Positions 24,724 to 36,689 of a stretch of 64,000 nucleotides of DNA are shown here, piece by piece. The stretch covers positions 25,367,722 to 25,431,721 of the forward strand of contig NC_049912.1 of the NCBI RefSeq assembly GCF_001411555.2, in the 5' to 3' direction. This stretch comes from Juglans regia. Taxonomy: Eukaryota > Streptophyta > Magnoliopsida > Fagales > Juglandaceae. Numbering within the stretch: the first letter of the stretch is position 1; each line of letters begins with the position of its first letter. The notes under the pieces are model-generated. The model had not been told where the DNA came from, ran no database searches, and was given only the letters and a program-made list of their open reading frames with translations. Both the position numbers and the translations under genes were made by a program.

Positions 24724-26369
24724 TTTATATTAGGTAAAATAAAAAATCCGTTTACTTAATTTAATTATACGATTATTTTTAAGAATTATCATTGTTTTAA
24801 TTTATTAAAAATAAAATTGATTAATAATGTAATAAATTTTGAAAAAAAATTGCTTTTACCTGGTATATGCTTTTTGATTAATAATGTAATGATTAACACA
24901 AAAATTGCTTATGATGAAATTTTAAGCAAATATTGGGTGGAAAAGCATCTTTCGTATAATAGATAATAGAATACGTACAGACTAATTACTTCCCCAAAAC
25001 CACAACTTCGCATAGCATTTCCCACTTTAATTACCAATTCATGATACACTTCTTTATAAGTTTGCCACACGTATTTAATTAATTAGTTCAAAGTGATCAA
25101 TACAAGTTATAGAACATCAAAGTCAATCCACAGAAAATCAGAGGCACAAACTGTACAGAGATTCATTTACCTTCCCATGATCTAAAATCTCACGAAGACC
25201 AAGCATCGGATTATCCATTTTTCATCATTAAAAACAGTTGCTGTAGTATCTTATGGTAAAGCGGAATAAAAAACAGTAAGTTCTAAGACAATTAATAAAC
25301 AAGCACAGATAAGCAAGATTTTGAAAGAAGCAAAACCGAGAACTATATTTATTCATTAAAATAAAGAACTTTGGACAAAATAATCACAAAAGCTAAATCA
25401 CATGCACAAAAAATAATAATTTTATTTTTTGATGTATCAGAACCGAGAACCATGTGATGTATCAGAAAAGAATCTTCAAATCAAATTTAACAACAATTTT
25501 ATTCCATTCTACCTACATATAGTACAAGAAGACAAACACACCATCAATCTCGAAATACATCTATTGATAAATTAAGAACAAAAAACTAATGTCGAGATTC
25601 CTAATTTCCCAAAAGTGTCATATGCTTCTCGTTGGGCTGTATCACTGATCAATACTTGGTAAGCTTCAGTACCCAAAACCCGAATCCAAATGAATGAAAG
25701 AAATATATACATATAAATATTTCCATTGGTTTGGAATCATATGAGAGTAGACGAAACATGGGAATCAGCATTGTTCCTAAAAAATTTCAGAATGCAAAAG
25801 TATCATTCCTATTGTTCTTAGTAGATTAGTGGCCAGTGATTATTTCCATATATGTTGAATATGCATGTAGAAGGGAGGGCTTTGGTCACAATTAGAAAAA
25901 AAAAAAAAAAAAAAGAGGATAGGCTCAATTATATAGAAATAATAATAATGATATTAAATTCCCTATAAATAAAATGCGAAGGCAAACACAATTTTAACAT
26001 GCTCTTTCTTTTTGTTCAAACGACAATGAAGTTATTTGAATATATAAGAGAAATTGAATCGTCTTCGAATATCAATTCTTCTGAAACAAACGTCCATAAC
26101 AATACATCTACTTCAATGTTGAGCGATTAGGTTTATTCATAACCACTTCATATTAAAAAACATTTACTCCATTTTTTTTCTCATTATATTCAATAAATAT
26201 TTTAAAAAAAATCTTCCATAAGTTAATTATCTAAATGAAGAGGAATTCAATTTTAAAAGCATGTCAAATTTCGATTCGGGTAATGTACAAATTAACACAT
26301 TCTTTCATTAGTTCCTACATCAATATTTAATACTTTATCCTCAATTATTATTATTATTTTTATATATAG
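24587..26369. other. AT-rich intergenic tract after the PRK-like gene
   Basis: The 3' UTR probably ends within the first 150 bp. (TA)n runs occur at about 24690-24720. No protein or RNA gene is supported. Part of this may be the 5' portion of the Helitron that follows, but I could not find a convincing TC-type 5' terminus. Confidence 0.4.
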
Positions 26370-27281
26370 GAAAACGACAAGGCAAATCTCCTTATTTTAA
26401 ACAAATATTACACACTACAATTCTTGAACCAGATTATTTACCATTAGTACCATCATGTAAACATTGTGGAGCAACAAAATTTTATCATGAACCAAACGGT
26501 CTTTGTTGTGCTAATGGAACCATATCATTAGCTTTTAGTCAAATTCTTGATCAACTTTATAAGTTATTTACTTCTAGTTCAAGTGAATCTGAAAATTTTC
26601 GTACATATGTGCGTGCATACAATAATAAATTTGCCTTCACATCATTTGGAATTAAGTTCGATACAAATTTGTGTAGAAAAAATAAAGAAATTTACACATT
26701 TAGAGTTCAAGGAAAGATCTATCTTACATTAATGATTTAATTCTCAAAGATGGATGTATAATAATATATATTCTCATTAATTATAGTTGTGAGTCTATCT
26801 GGAAATAGAGGACGATACTGGATGCATATAAATTGTTGTCTTTGGACTGATGGTAGAAGAAGTACTGAATTCTATAACTGTTGATCTCTTCGAACACACA
26901 GGCGAGGTAAAATATATATTTATAAATTTATTCAAAAAAACTTATTGTATTATGTTTTTTATTTTTTTCATTATTATAGGAGCATCTACCATGCATATTT
27001 AGCAAACATTACAAGTACAGTTTCAGAAAAAAGAATAGATTATACACTTGCACACAGAAATGAATCAATATGGACGATTATGCCAAAATAAGCTCAACGT
27101 GCTCTCCACCGACTCTATAAATCAAGCTGCATCATAAACACTCTAAATCTCTTTTTGTTAAACTTCTCACTATTATAATTATATACTTAAATAAGACGCT
27201 GACTTGTATGTAAAGTTTATATTTATTTTCTTTCTTTCTATCATCTGGGCATACATGCGCGCTGCACGTATGCCCTTACTA

Positions 27282-27282
<1 letters not shown>
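26370..27282 (+). mobile_element. Helitron fragment with coding remnant and 3' hairpin/CTAG end
   Basis: An open frame without Met (26370-26740) encodes PDYLPLVPSCKHCGATKFYH, then GLCCANGTISL, RTYVRAYNNKFAFTSFGIKF and IYTFRVQGKIYL. This is the N-terminal Zn-binding and pre-helicase region of plant Helitron Rep/helicase proteins. The 3' end shows the Helitron signature: GGGCATAC and GTATGCCC (27247-27254, 27268-27275) form a hairpin, followed by TTA and CTAG (27279-27282), with T as the next base. The Rep nuclease motifs and helicase core were not found, so most of the element is deleted. The left boundary is a coding limit, not the true end. Confidence 0.7.
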
Positions 27283-27324
<42 letters not shown>

Positions 27325-28535
27325 ATGTGTGTGTACTGTATGTGTTTGGATTTGCATGTCATTTTTAGTGCAATTTAAGTTATTGGCCACTCCAAAGACA
27401 TGTTTTGATGAGAGTATTTTTGGTTTATCATAGAGTAATCTTAGGTGTAGAGTAAATTTTTTTTTCTGATTTTTCGTGAAATATATATGATCAAATTCCC
27501 AATTTCAATAAATTTCACTTATTCATTAGAAATATATCTTTGTTAAAAATTATATTATTTGAATATTTTTTAAGCTTGACTCACAACTTTTACAAAATTA
27601 TCTATAAAATTATTTTATCTTAACTTAATTTTTTCAGTATTTATAAAAAGTTTTCCAACTTTTTACATCCAAATATATATCACTTTAGCTGGTAAATTGC
27701 GAAATCACACGTTGTAAGTTGATCATCCTTCACACAAAATGGAGGGATAATCTACATTTTGATGCACTCCTGTCTTGCAATAATATGATCTAGCTCTTCA
27801 ACATGATTAGAATCTGATGAAATATAATTCTCTATATTTCGTGTGAATATAGATTAAGGTGCTGTTGGAATAGTGAGATGAAATGAGATATTTTAAATAA
27901 AAATTAAAAATTGAATAAAATAATATTGTTAAAATAATATTTTTTTAATATTATTATTATTTTAGAATTTAAAAAATAATATTTTAATAATATTTTATTT
28001 AATTTTTAATTTTTTATTTAAAATTATATCATTTCATCTCTACATGTAAACATATACTAAATTTTCAAAGAATAATTTTAGAGAGCACCCATTTTATAAA
28101 CATATTCTAGAATCATTGACAAGAATTTTTTTTTTTTTTTTTTTTCAAAATTTTGTGGAAGAGAGAGAGATTGAGGTGGAGAGGAAGAGAGGGAGAAATG
28201 TTGGGGTCTCATTTACTAAATTTATATCACTTGTTCAAACTCTTTGAAAGGGTCTTTGACTCTTTATCTGAAAGCCTGCATGTACCAGAAAATAGAGATA
28301 CAAAAGGATCTGGTCAAAGGCATCTGGATTTGTCATTGACAGAGTAGTTTTGAGCCTCTCAGGTGGCTGACTCTCTTAAATAATACGTAAGAAGGGTGGT
28401 CAAATTTCATGCAGAATAAAATATGATGTTTTGAGTTTTTCTGGGCGACCTCGGATTTTTTGTAGAAGGTTGTTAAGATTGTGATCTGGGACGTTGTTTT
28501 TTTCACTGTAAGAATTTATTATATCGATAAAGAAA
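27283..28535. other. Upstream region of the USP kinase gene
   Basis: It begins with a (TG/TA)n microsatellite (27284-27320), is AT-rich, and includes a GATGAGAT-family MITE at about 27850-28060 (GAATAGTGAGATGAAATGAG to TCATTTCATCTCTACATG). The stretch 28140-28530 probably contains the 5' UTR and has a GAGAGAGA-rich leader. A 64-codon ORF at 28153 is not supported as a gene. Confidence 0.4.
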
Positions 28536-31500
28536 ATGTGGCTTCAAAAAGCAGATGCATTGAACAAGACAAGAGGAAATGGGTTCATTGCAATTGCCAT
28601 AGACAATGAGAAGGGGAGCCAAAATGCTTTGAAGTGGGCAGCTGACAATCTTATCACCAAGGGCCAGACCATTGTCCTGATCCATGTCGTTCACGGTGCT
28701 TCCCCATCTCCATGTAAATCTCTCTCTCTCTCTCTCAAAAATAAACATCACTGATTTTCTCATAAAAATGCCACAACGATTTTGTTGGCATACGCAGGCA
28801 GCAGGAAGCAAGGTGGTGAAACAATTATTATTTTTATTATTATTGTTATTATTTTATAAAAGGGTAATGAATGACAAGACAAAGGGAAATAATTTAGATA
28901 TAAAGGGATTATACAAAAATAAATTTATAAATTGATGTGATACGTCAAATTGTAAAATTATTTTTATTATATGATAGATCTAATGGATCCCATAAAATTA
29001 TATCAGTTTGTGAGTTTATTTTGTGTAATCTCTTTATATATATATATGTAACAGTTGTGCTAATGACGTTACATATCTATACTTGATAAAAGAAAATATA
29101 AATACATTCAACTAGTCTTTGAAAATACCAATCTTGGAATACTAACAGTTCTTCATCTGGAAATTTCCTCCCTCTAGAGATATTTACTAGAAAAATTTCC
29201 CTGTTAATTTTTGTTTTGTTCAACTCAGATTAGTAATCCTAAAACCCTTGTGTTCTAAATTGGAGAGGACCCAACTTCTATATATATTTACAATTGCGAC
29301 AGAACAATTAGAACCAGTTCAAAATCATGTTAATGCATCCGAGAAGAAGCTTTCAGTGTCAGTCTGGAATTACTACATCCCTGTTCTTGTCTACCATTGT
29401 AGTTAATACTCTCTTTGAATGCAAGATTACAAGCTGTTTTACTGTAATTTTTTATGGTTACAGATGGGGGAAGCCATTCTATCATTTGTGAAAGCAACAA
29501 CTCACCACGCGCACAAAAGCTCGAGAAGCAAACTAAGGATCTGTTCCTTATCTTCCACTGCTACTGTGCTCGTAAAGATGTGAGTTTTGGCTTTCCTCAT
29601 TATTGTTTGTTGTTTTACGTGAAGAAAATCATGTCCTCCAGCACCATGCATGAAAATTGTCATGTTCTTTACTCTTGCTAATTCGAGCTTTTTCTTGCCT
29701 CAGATACCTTTCCTAGATGTTGTACTCGAAGATACAGATACAGCAAAAGCATTAACAGAATTCGTTTCCTATGCTGCAATAGAGAGCTTGGTTCTTGGTA
29801 CATCACGACATGGATTTATTAGGTAATTGCCTCCCTAGCACAAGCTCACTTTCACTTCAAATATTACAATATGTGTTTGCAAGACTGTTTTATAAACAAA
29901 TTTGATACTGAGATGTTTACAAAATCTGCACATTGCCTTGTTTTTCGTAGGTGTTTGCTTTGCCATAACTGAATCAACTAAGAAACGGGAAATGAAGTCA
30001 CTAGAACAAAACCAATTGACTTCATGAAATAAATTACTAAATTCATAATGATATTTTTATCTCTAGGAATGGGACAAGTAAAATATTGGAAGGCAAACAA
30101 ATGGAAGTCAGCAAACTACAAACATGAAAGAAAGCAAAACTCATCATTCGACTCCTCAAACTGAAGCATTAGTACTATATATAGATCAATATCTATCAGC
30201 GAAACTCTTGGCCCGAAGGAACCCCTTATTGAAAAACCAATCTTCAGTCTAACAGCAGGATTAGAACCCAGATTGCTAATGATTTCCAAAATTTCCAGTT
30301 GGAGTATAGGAATCCTACTCTGCAAGAGAGAGCTGTTCGGGCTACTACAATTGAATAACATTTTTCAAATATTAGTTTCATATTATTCTGAATGGATTAC
30401 ATGCACTGAAGCACACTTTTGAGCAATCTTTAATTGAAGCAGCAGGCCCAATACCGTGATTAGCACAGTTAAACTAATATATTGTATAGCTGAAATTTAA
30501 GAAAGAGAATATTAAGTTGAAATTCTGAAAATAGCACAGGAACTTCTGAATATAGGCTGATTAATGCTAGTTTTCTCAGTTTCTGTTGTTTTCCTTGTGC
30601 AGATTCAAGACATCAAGCATCCGAAGTGGTGTATCAAAAGGGGCACCAGATTTCTGCACTGTATATGCGGTCTCCAAACGGAAGGTGTCTTCAGTACGAA
30701 ATGCTTCTCGTCCGGCCCCCTATGTTTCCCCACTACTTGACCACATCAAGAGACTAAATAACAACACTGTGAAATCTTCTCCCGCTCTCTCCAAACGCAG
30801 GATGGATATAAGAGGTTTGTTCCTCTCAATTAAAGCTACTCTCTCATCTTATGTTGATTAAGTACTGACCTCAAATATTCATCCTGTATATGCAACAGAT
30901 AAGAAATCATCATTCAAGCCTCGTAACTTATACATTGACTCAGTCAGGTCAGTCACGACAGATTTCTCCCATATGACTGTGAACTTTCAAGGCCTGAGTA
31001 TTGTAGCTGTTGATGTTAAAAAGGAATTTGATGGTTGCAAGGTTTAAATCTGGCTTGACAAAATAAAATCTTTGTAGTTTAACCAAAGTTCTGAGAACTT
31101 CAACAGAAGAGGGCTTAAGTTCATTGGGTATTTTCACTAACTAATACAAATTCTAGAACTGACGAAGTAAAATTACTTTGATATATTTCCTGCATAAATC
31201 ATTGTGTGATTTCTTATACAAGGATGAGAGAGAGAAAGAGAGATGCCAATTTAGATCTCCATTGTTTAAACTTTTATTTAGCTGTTTGATATCCAAGTTT
31301 GATTGTTACCTTATTTCTGAGACATTAGCATACAGCATTTTGACTACCTCTTACACTCGAGCATCAACTGGCTGATATTTTCACAAAAGCTCTTCGTGAT
31401 CAGTTTCTTTATCTTCTCCACAAGTTAGGTGCTTTGCGTTTTATGTACGGATTTGATTTTAGCCGTTTGAAATCCAAATACATGACCAGATTACATCAGA

Positions 31501-34500
31501 ACTTTTAAATTGAATTTGTTCTATTGAAATCATTAGACTTGATTAGATTATGTTGGGTTCTTTTTTATTTTGATTATTAGAGTACATTAGATAAAAATTG
31601 TTAGCCAATATTAGAATTTGGTTAATCTACCTTAATCTTATATCTATGGATATACATATGAAGAAACAAAAATCAAATGCAACAGTTTTAGAGTACAACA
31701 GTTTGAATGCCATGACTGAACACAGGTCACGAGTCACAAGAGGAGGAGGAAGAGCTTCGAATGCAAAACCCCATCTGGACATGTCAGAATCAGATACCGA
31801 CATATCATTTGTAAGCTCCGGGAGGTCAAGCACTGAACGGACGTCTACTTCTCTCTACGATTTTAGTGATTCGGATAAAACCTCTCGGTTTTCAACCAGC
31901 ACAGATCAAAGCCTTGGATCAATCCGGTCAGGACATAGGTTCAATGATCTCAACCTTTTGGGCGATCAAACATCATTCTCGGAGAGCAGTAGGACATCGT
32001 CTTCATGGTCGTCACAAAACTTGGTAAGGGCATGCTCTTCTTAAAATCAACATTCCTGGAAATATGCTAGTTTGGCAAAACAGGAAATATAACTTTCGAG
32101 ATGATGGGTATATTCTCATATATGATAGAGCTAAGATAAATCTGATGTCCATTCAGAAAGCTTTAACAAAAAATATCCCTTCACCACAAAATATACCCTG
32201 AACGAAAATTTTCCCTGTATTGTTCCAAAATACTCACTACACCGAGTCCAATGAAAATAGTATAGTGGCTACTTGTGAGACAACAGAAGACGAGCCACTT
32301 TCAGTAGTCCCATTTCTTACAATAAATCTCATGAAGGTGGTATTATGTGTATATCATCCAGTGACTTCCACGTTTTCTTTGAGCCAGAAAACTTTCCACT
32401 TAACAGAAATTAAAAACATGCAGGATGATGTGGAAACTGAGATGAGGAGGTTGAAGCTGGAGCTGAAGCAAACAATGGACGTGTACAGCACAGCATGCAG
32501 AGAAGCAGTTACAGCAAAACAAAACGTATTGAAAAGACTTGTACTTTGTGTATTCTCAACATTCAAAGATAATTCCTGATGTTATGTTTACCATAGGCAA
32601 TGGAGCTGAAACATGGGAAACTTGAAGAGGAGAGAAAGTTAGAAGAGGCAAGACTGTCTGAGGAAGCTGCACTGGCAACAGCAGAGAAAGAGAAAGCCAG
32701 ATGCAGGGCAGCCATGGAAGCAGCTGAAGCAGCAAAGAGGATTGCTGAGTTGGAGTCACAAAGAAGAGCAAATGCAGAAATCAAAGCTCTCAAAGAAGCA
32801 GAGAAAATAAGGAAGGTTTTGGATAATCTAGCCCAAAGTGATATCAAATACAGAATATACACTATTGAGGAGATTGAAATGGCAACAGAATTCTTTGCTC
32901 AATCTCGCAAGATTGGGGAAGGAGGATATGGCCCTGTCTATAGGTGTTACCTTGATCATACACCAGTTGCAGTAAAGCTTTTGCGTCCAGATGCCGCTCA
33001 AGGGAGATCACAGTTTCAGCAAGAGGTGAGGAACCAAGAATCTAATTTGCCTAATAGTCATGAATACATATAAGACAACGTAACCCACTCAAAAATCAGA
33101 ATAGCAACTTTAAACCAAAATGAAAAAATCATATGAAACAGTATATGACAGAACAATGCATTACAACATGGGTTTCCAATTTTTATTAATGAGCAACATA
33201 TATGTTAGTTTAAGAGAACTCCTCTACGGTTTCGAGGAGCCTTCCCAAAGACTTGATACGCTGTTACAAATGGAAGATATTATGTAGTTTGTACACAAAT
33301 CCTCTACTAGACCAACTGGATGGTTAAAACAAAGTAAAAAAAGTTTCATTCTAGAATTTTTACATCGTACAATAGGCAAGACTAGTTCTGAAGGAAACAT
33401 GTTGTGTGTGTGAGAGAGATTTGTACTAATTTAACAGCTCCATAGGTGCTTTACATCTATTGATTTGCACATAGATACACGTAATTTTGATTTTCTGACT
33501 AAGAACCAGTTGTCAGCACGGGCATAATTGCAAAACATGATTAGTGAAGTTGACATGGCGTGCAAAAGAGCTTGTGAAGCAAATACTTGATCAGAAACTT
33601 CATTTTATTAAACGTTTCCTTCTCAACAGAGTTAATTCTTACGTTCTCCTTTATCCATTGCAGATTGACATACTTAGCTGCGTAAGGCATCCCAATATGG
33701 TACTCCTTCTTGGAGCCTGTCCTGAGTTTGGCATCCTAGTCTATGAATACATGGCTAACGGGAGTCTAGATGACTGCCTTTTCCGTAAAGGAAGCGGTAC
33801 TGTTCTCTCTTGGCAACTCAGGTTCAGAATTGCCTCAGAAATCGCCACTGGGCTACTCTTTCTCCATCAGACCAAGCCAGAGCCGTTAGTTCACCGTGAC
33901 CTCAAGCCAGGAAACATTTTGCTAGACCACAACTTTGTCAGTAAGATTAGTGATGTTGGATTGGCCAGGCTCGTACCTGCAGTAGCTGAAAATGTAACAC
34001 AATGCTGCATGACATCAACAGCAGGAACTTTCTTCTATATTGATCCAGAATATCAACAAACAGGAATGCTTGGTGTAAAATCTGATGTCTATTCCCTAGG
34101 AATCGTGCTTTTACAGCTGTTAACAGCCAAGTCCCCAATGGGCCTGACTCACCAGGTTCAAAACTCTATTGAGAATGGCACTTTCACAGAGATGTTGGAC
34201 CCAGCTGTGCCTGATTGGCCAGTTGAAGAAGCCTTACGCTTTGCAAAGTTAGCACTACAATGTGCAGAGCTCAGACGAAAAGACAGGCCAGATCTTTGCA
34301 AGGAAGTATTGCCAGAACTTTTCAGAATGAAAGAACTAGCTGAAGAAAAGATGAACAACATCCTCGTAGGTGGCAGTGCTTACCCCTCCCCCAATCATAG
34401 TGATGCTCTAGTGCAACTGGTAAGTTCCGAAAATATAAATTATACAGAGCATTTGCACACTAAATCATCCATGATACCGTTCCAAAAAAAGTTTTCTTGG

Positions 34501-35243
34501 CATTTGATTGAAATTCTTAAATCTACTCCCAGATCAAGAAAGAACCATATAAAAAAGTAAACCAATAGTTCTCTTTGCGCTCCTGACATGGGTTTCTTGG
34601 AAAGAAAAACGAGGCCAGTCAATGGACCCCAGTATAACATTATTGCATACTGAGAAAAACAAGTAGGGTCTTTCAAATGCAGTGAAAGGCAAATAGCAAA
34701 TATAGGAAGGACACCCATCTATGCGAGCAAATAGCAAATATATGCAGTGAAACTGTTATCCATGATACAAAATCTCTATTGAAAGTTATATACTCTGGCA
34801 CGGAGTGATCCTTGGCCTTCTACAATGGTTTCCAAAGACTTTCCTGTAGCACTTATGGCAGGCATGCTAAGAGATCATCAAGAATAACTGAGCCAGCAGT
34901 CAGCAGACCCAAACAAATGTCAGTTGTCGTTAAGACTGGCAACGTCTCCTGAAAAAGTACATCCCGTAAATGGAAAGCATTCCTTGGTTACCTTAAATTG
35001 CATGATTCCTCTATTTTGTTATCTGTTTGCATATATTAAGACTTCACGGGAAAAAAATCATTATTGCATATTATGGAGTCTGCACAATAACAGATTGAAA
35101 AACTTCTAAAAGTTACGAGCTTCGACAATTATGAATGTATAACATTGCTGAAGGACATTTTGCAGGATGTTATGAGTGATTCGGAACTTGTGAACTCGGG
35201 AATCTCAAAGAGCAGATCAAGCACATCGTCCCTGAAGGAATAA
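28536..35243 (+). CDS. USP-domain receptor-like cytoplasmic kinase (RLCK IX, no U-box)
   Basis: Probable cytosolic Ser/Thr kinase. Ten exons, 28536-28713, 29464-29579, 29704-29822, 30603-30814, 30899-30947, 31726-32023, 32424-32525, 32597-33025, 33664-34419 and 35166-35243, keep one frame for 778 residues. Residues about 14-175 are a universal stress protein fold (GFIAIAIDNEKGSQNALKWA, LVLGTSRHGFIR). A Ser-rich linker follows, then a coiled coil from about 325 to 430 (LEEERKLEEARLSEEAALA). The kinase runs from about 445 to 720: GEGGYGPVYR, VAVKLL, HRDLKPGNILL, DVG in place of DFG, and GTFFYIDPEYQQTGMLGVKS. The last exon ends SKSRSSTSSLKE with a stop, so the C-terminal U-box of PUB relatives is absent. 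Introns 1 and 5 carry transposon fragments. Function is inferred from domains only. Confidence 0.9.
28912..29027. mobile_element. TIR MITE copy A (TACACAAAATAAAC family)
   Basis: The ends TACAAAAATAAATTTATAAA and GAGTTTATTTTGTGTA are inverted repeats of each other. The interior (GTAAAATTATTTTTATTAT, GATCTAATGGATCCCATAAA) matches the copy at 47161-47288. It lies in intron 1 of the USP kinase gene. Confidence 0.65.
31340..31455 (+). mobile_element. Ty1/copia Pol C-terminal fragment in USP kinase intron 5
   Basis: From 31365 one frame reads QLADIFTKAL, then RDQFLYLLHKLGALR, the conserved end of copia RNase H. No LTR or other domain is seen around it. It sits about 270 bp upstream of exon 6 and is not in the predicted coding path. 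Confidence 0.75.
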
Positions 35244-36188
35244 AATCAAATATTTTTTTGTAACCATTCTTGGCAGAAAGCAGGAAGATCAGAACATAAA
35301 GGTTCTTTTATTTACCTTGATAACAGGGTAATGCCAGCAGGTCAATTAGTCAAAGTTGGTCCACGGCAGTATGTGAAGTTGTTCGACTAACCACATAGAC
35401 CAGATGATTCATTTTTGTTATCTATATTCACATATTTGACGAGGTTCAAAAGGTTTCCTCTGAACGTACAAGGTGAAGGTTACAAAGTGAAATTTTGTTT
35501 TCCTGTAAATAGTGTTCCATAATGAATTGCAAAAAAACGTGGTGTTCATTAACATACACATACCATTTCCATATGTGTTGAGATCACTGCCATACGAAGT
35601 TGTGTTGTATATTGTAATGATCATGCATCATCGTTTCTTGATTTCACCGATGGCTTCCTCAACCAACACATATCCATTTCCATTTTCAGACAGAGCTCTG
35701 GGTTTTGGACTACAGGTGTTGGATGAAGACGTGGAATGAGATGGTTTGAATGGACAATGCATCCAATAACATTATTGGTTGCAGCTCATCTGACGAGGTT
35801 GGGCATAGTGAAGTTAACACTTCTATAGATCTTTGTAGCTTCCCACGTCGTGAATTCTTTGTAGTTTACTCCATGAAACAGAATGAACGAGTAAATGTTT
35901 CCATCAAGGAAAAGCCATAAACAATCTCAACGCCCACTTTAAGCCCGTGCAACATCTTTCACAAACTTTGTTTTGATCTTTTTGAGTGCGGCCGGTAGCA
36001 CCTCACTCATATGTATCCTGTCTTCTGGAACCTCCACTCTACATGCAAGAGCCAATCCTATAATTGATGATATACTAAGGTTTCGTTTGGATGATAAAAG
36101 TATTTCAGATCATTTGTGAATAGTAGTGTAAAAAGGCATTATAGAAAGATGATTTTCATTGACATTAATCAACGTGTACATGGCAGTG

Positions 36189-36221
<33 letters not shown>

Positions 36222-36253
36222 AAGAAATAAAAGCAGATCCCATGATATGTGGG
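35244..36253. other. 3' flank of the USP kinase gene
   Basis: Probably 3' UTR at first, then non-coding. It holds a compound (TA)n(CA)n microsatellite at about 36190-36222. Small ORFs here are unsupported. Confidence 0.4.
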
Positions 36254-36663
36254 TGTTACCGTATACAATTTTAGGAGTTTATACAATTTAGGACTCTATT
36301 AATATTAAATATACAGATTATCTTATCATGTATAGATGCTGAATATTAAGAATCAGTTAGACTCCGTGTATAGCATATATTTCCGTATATAGATGGAATC
36401 TAAGATAATGAAAGGGCTGAACTCACAGAGGGCAGTTTTTCCATAAATTCTCTACGTATTCTCTGTTTTGACAGTGTGATGTTGACGTTGTACAATTTTA
36501 GAAAAGGAAAGAACACAAAGCTGTCGATATTTATGGAGGTTGATTAGGAGCTGTCACAATGCAGCTGGTGGGAGGCTTGCCATGAGTCTTGCCGTGATGT
36601 CTGGTGGATTGATCATTCTTGGCGTGATATATGGTAGAATGATCTGCAAAAGATATATTAACA
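36254..36663 (-). repeat. Solitary 3' LTR of the copia element
   Basis: On the minus strand it opens TGTTAATATATC and closes GTATACGGTAACA, the TG...CA form of a copia LTR (410 bp). Directly before it on that strand is CTTGAGGGAGTA, a typical copia polypurine tract, which fixes the boundary. I found no matching 5' LTR in the window. Confidence 0.75.
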
Positions 36664-36689
36664 TACTCCCTCAAGGTCAATGGAGGGAA

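Noticed and set aside
28153..28347. 64-codon ORF upstream of the USP kinase
   Set aside because: Lies in the likely 5' leader and resembles no family I know; at most a leader-peptide ORF.
28536..35243. Naming the kinase as a PUB U-box E3 ligase
   Set aside because: The last exon ends in a stop with no U-box signature downstream.
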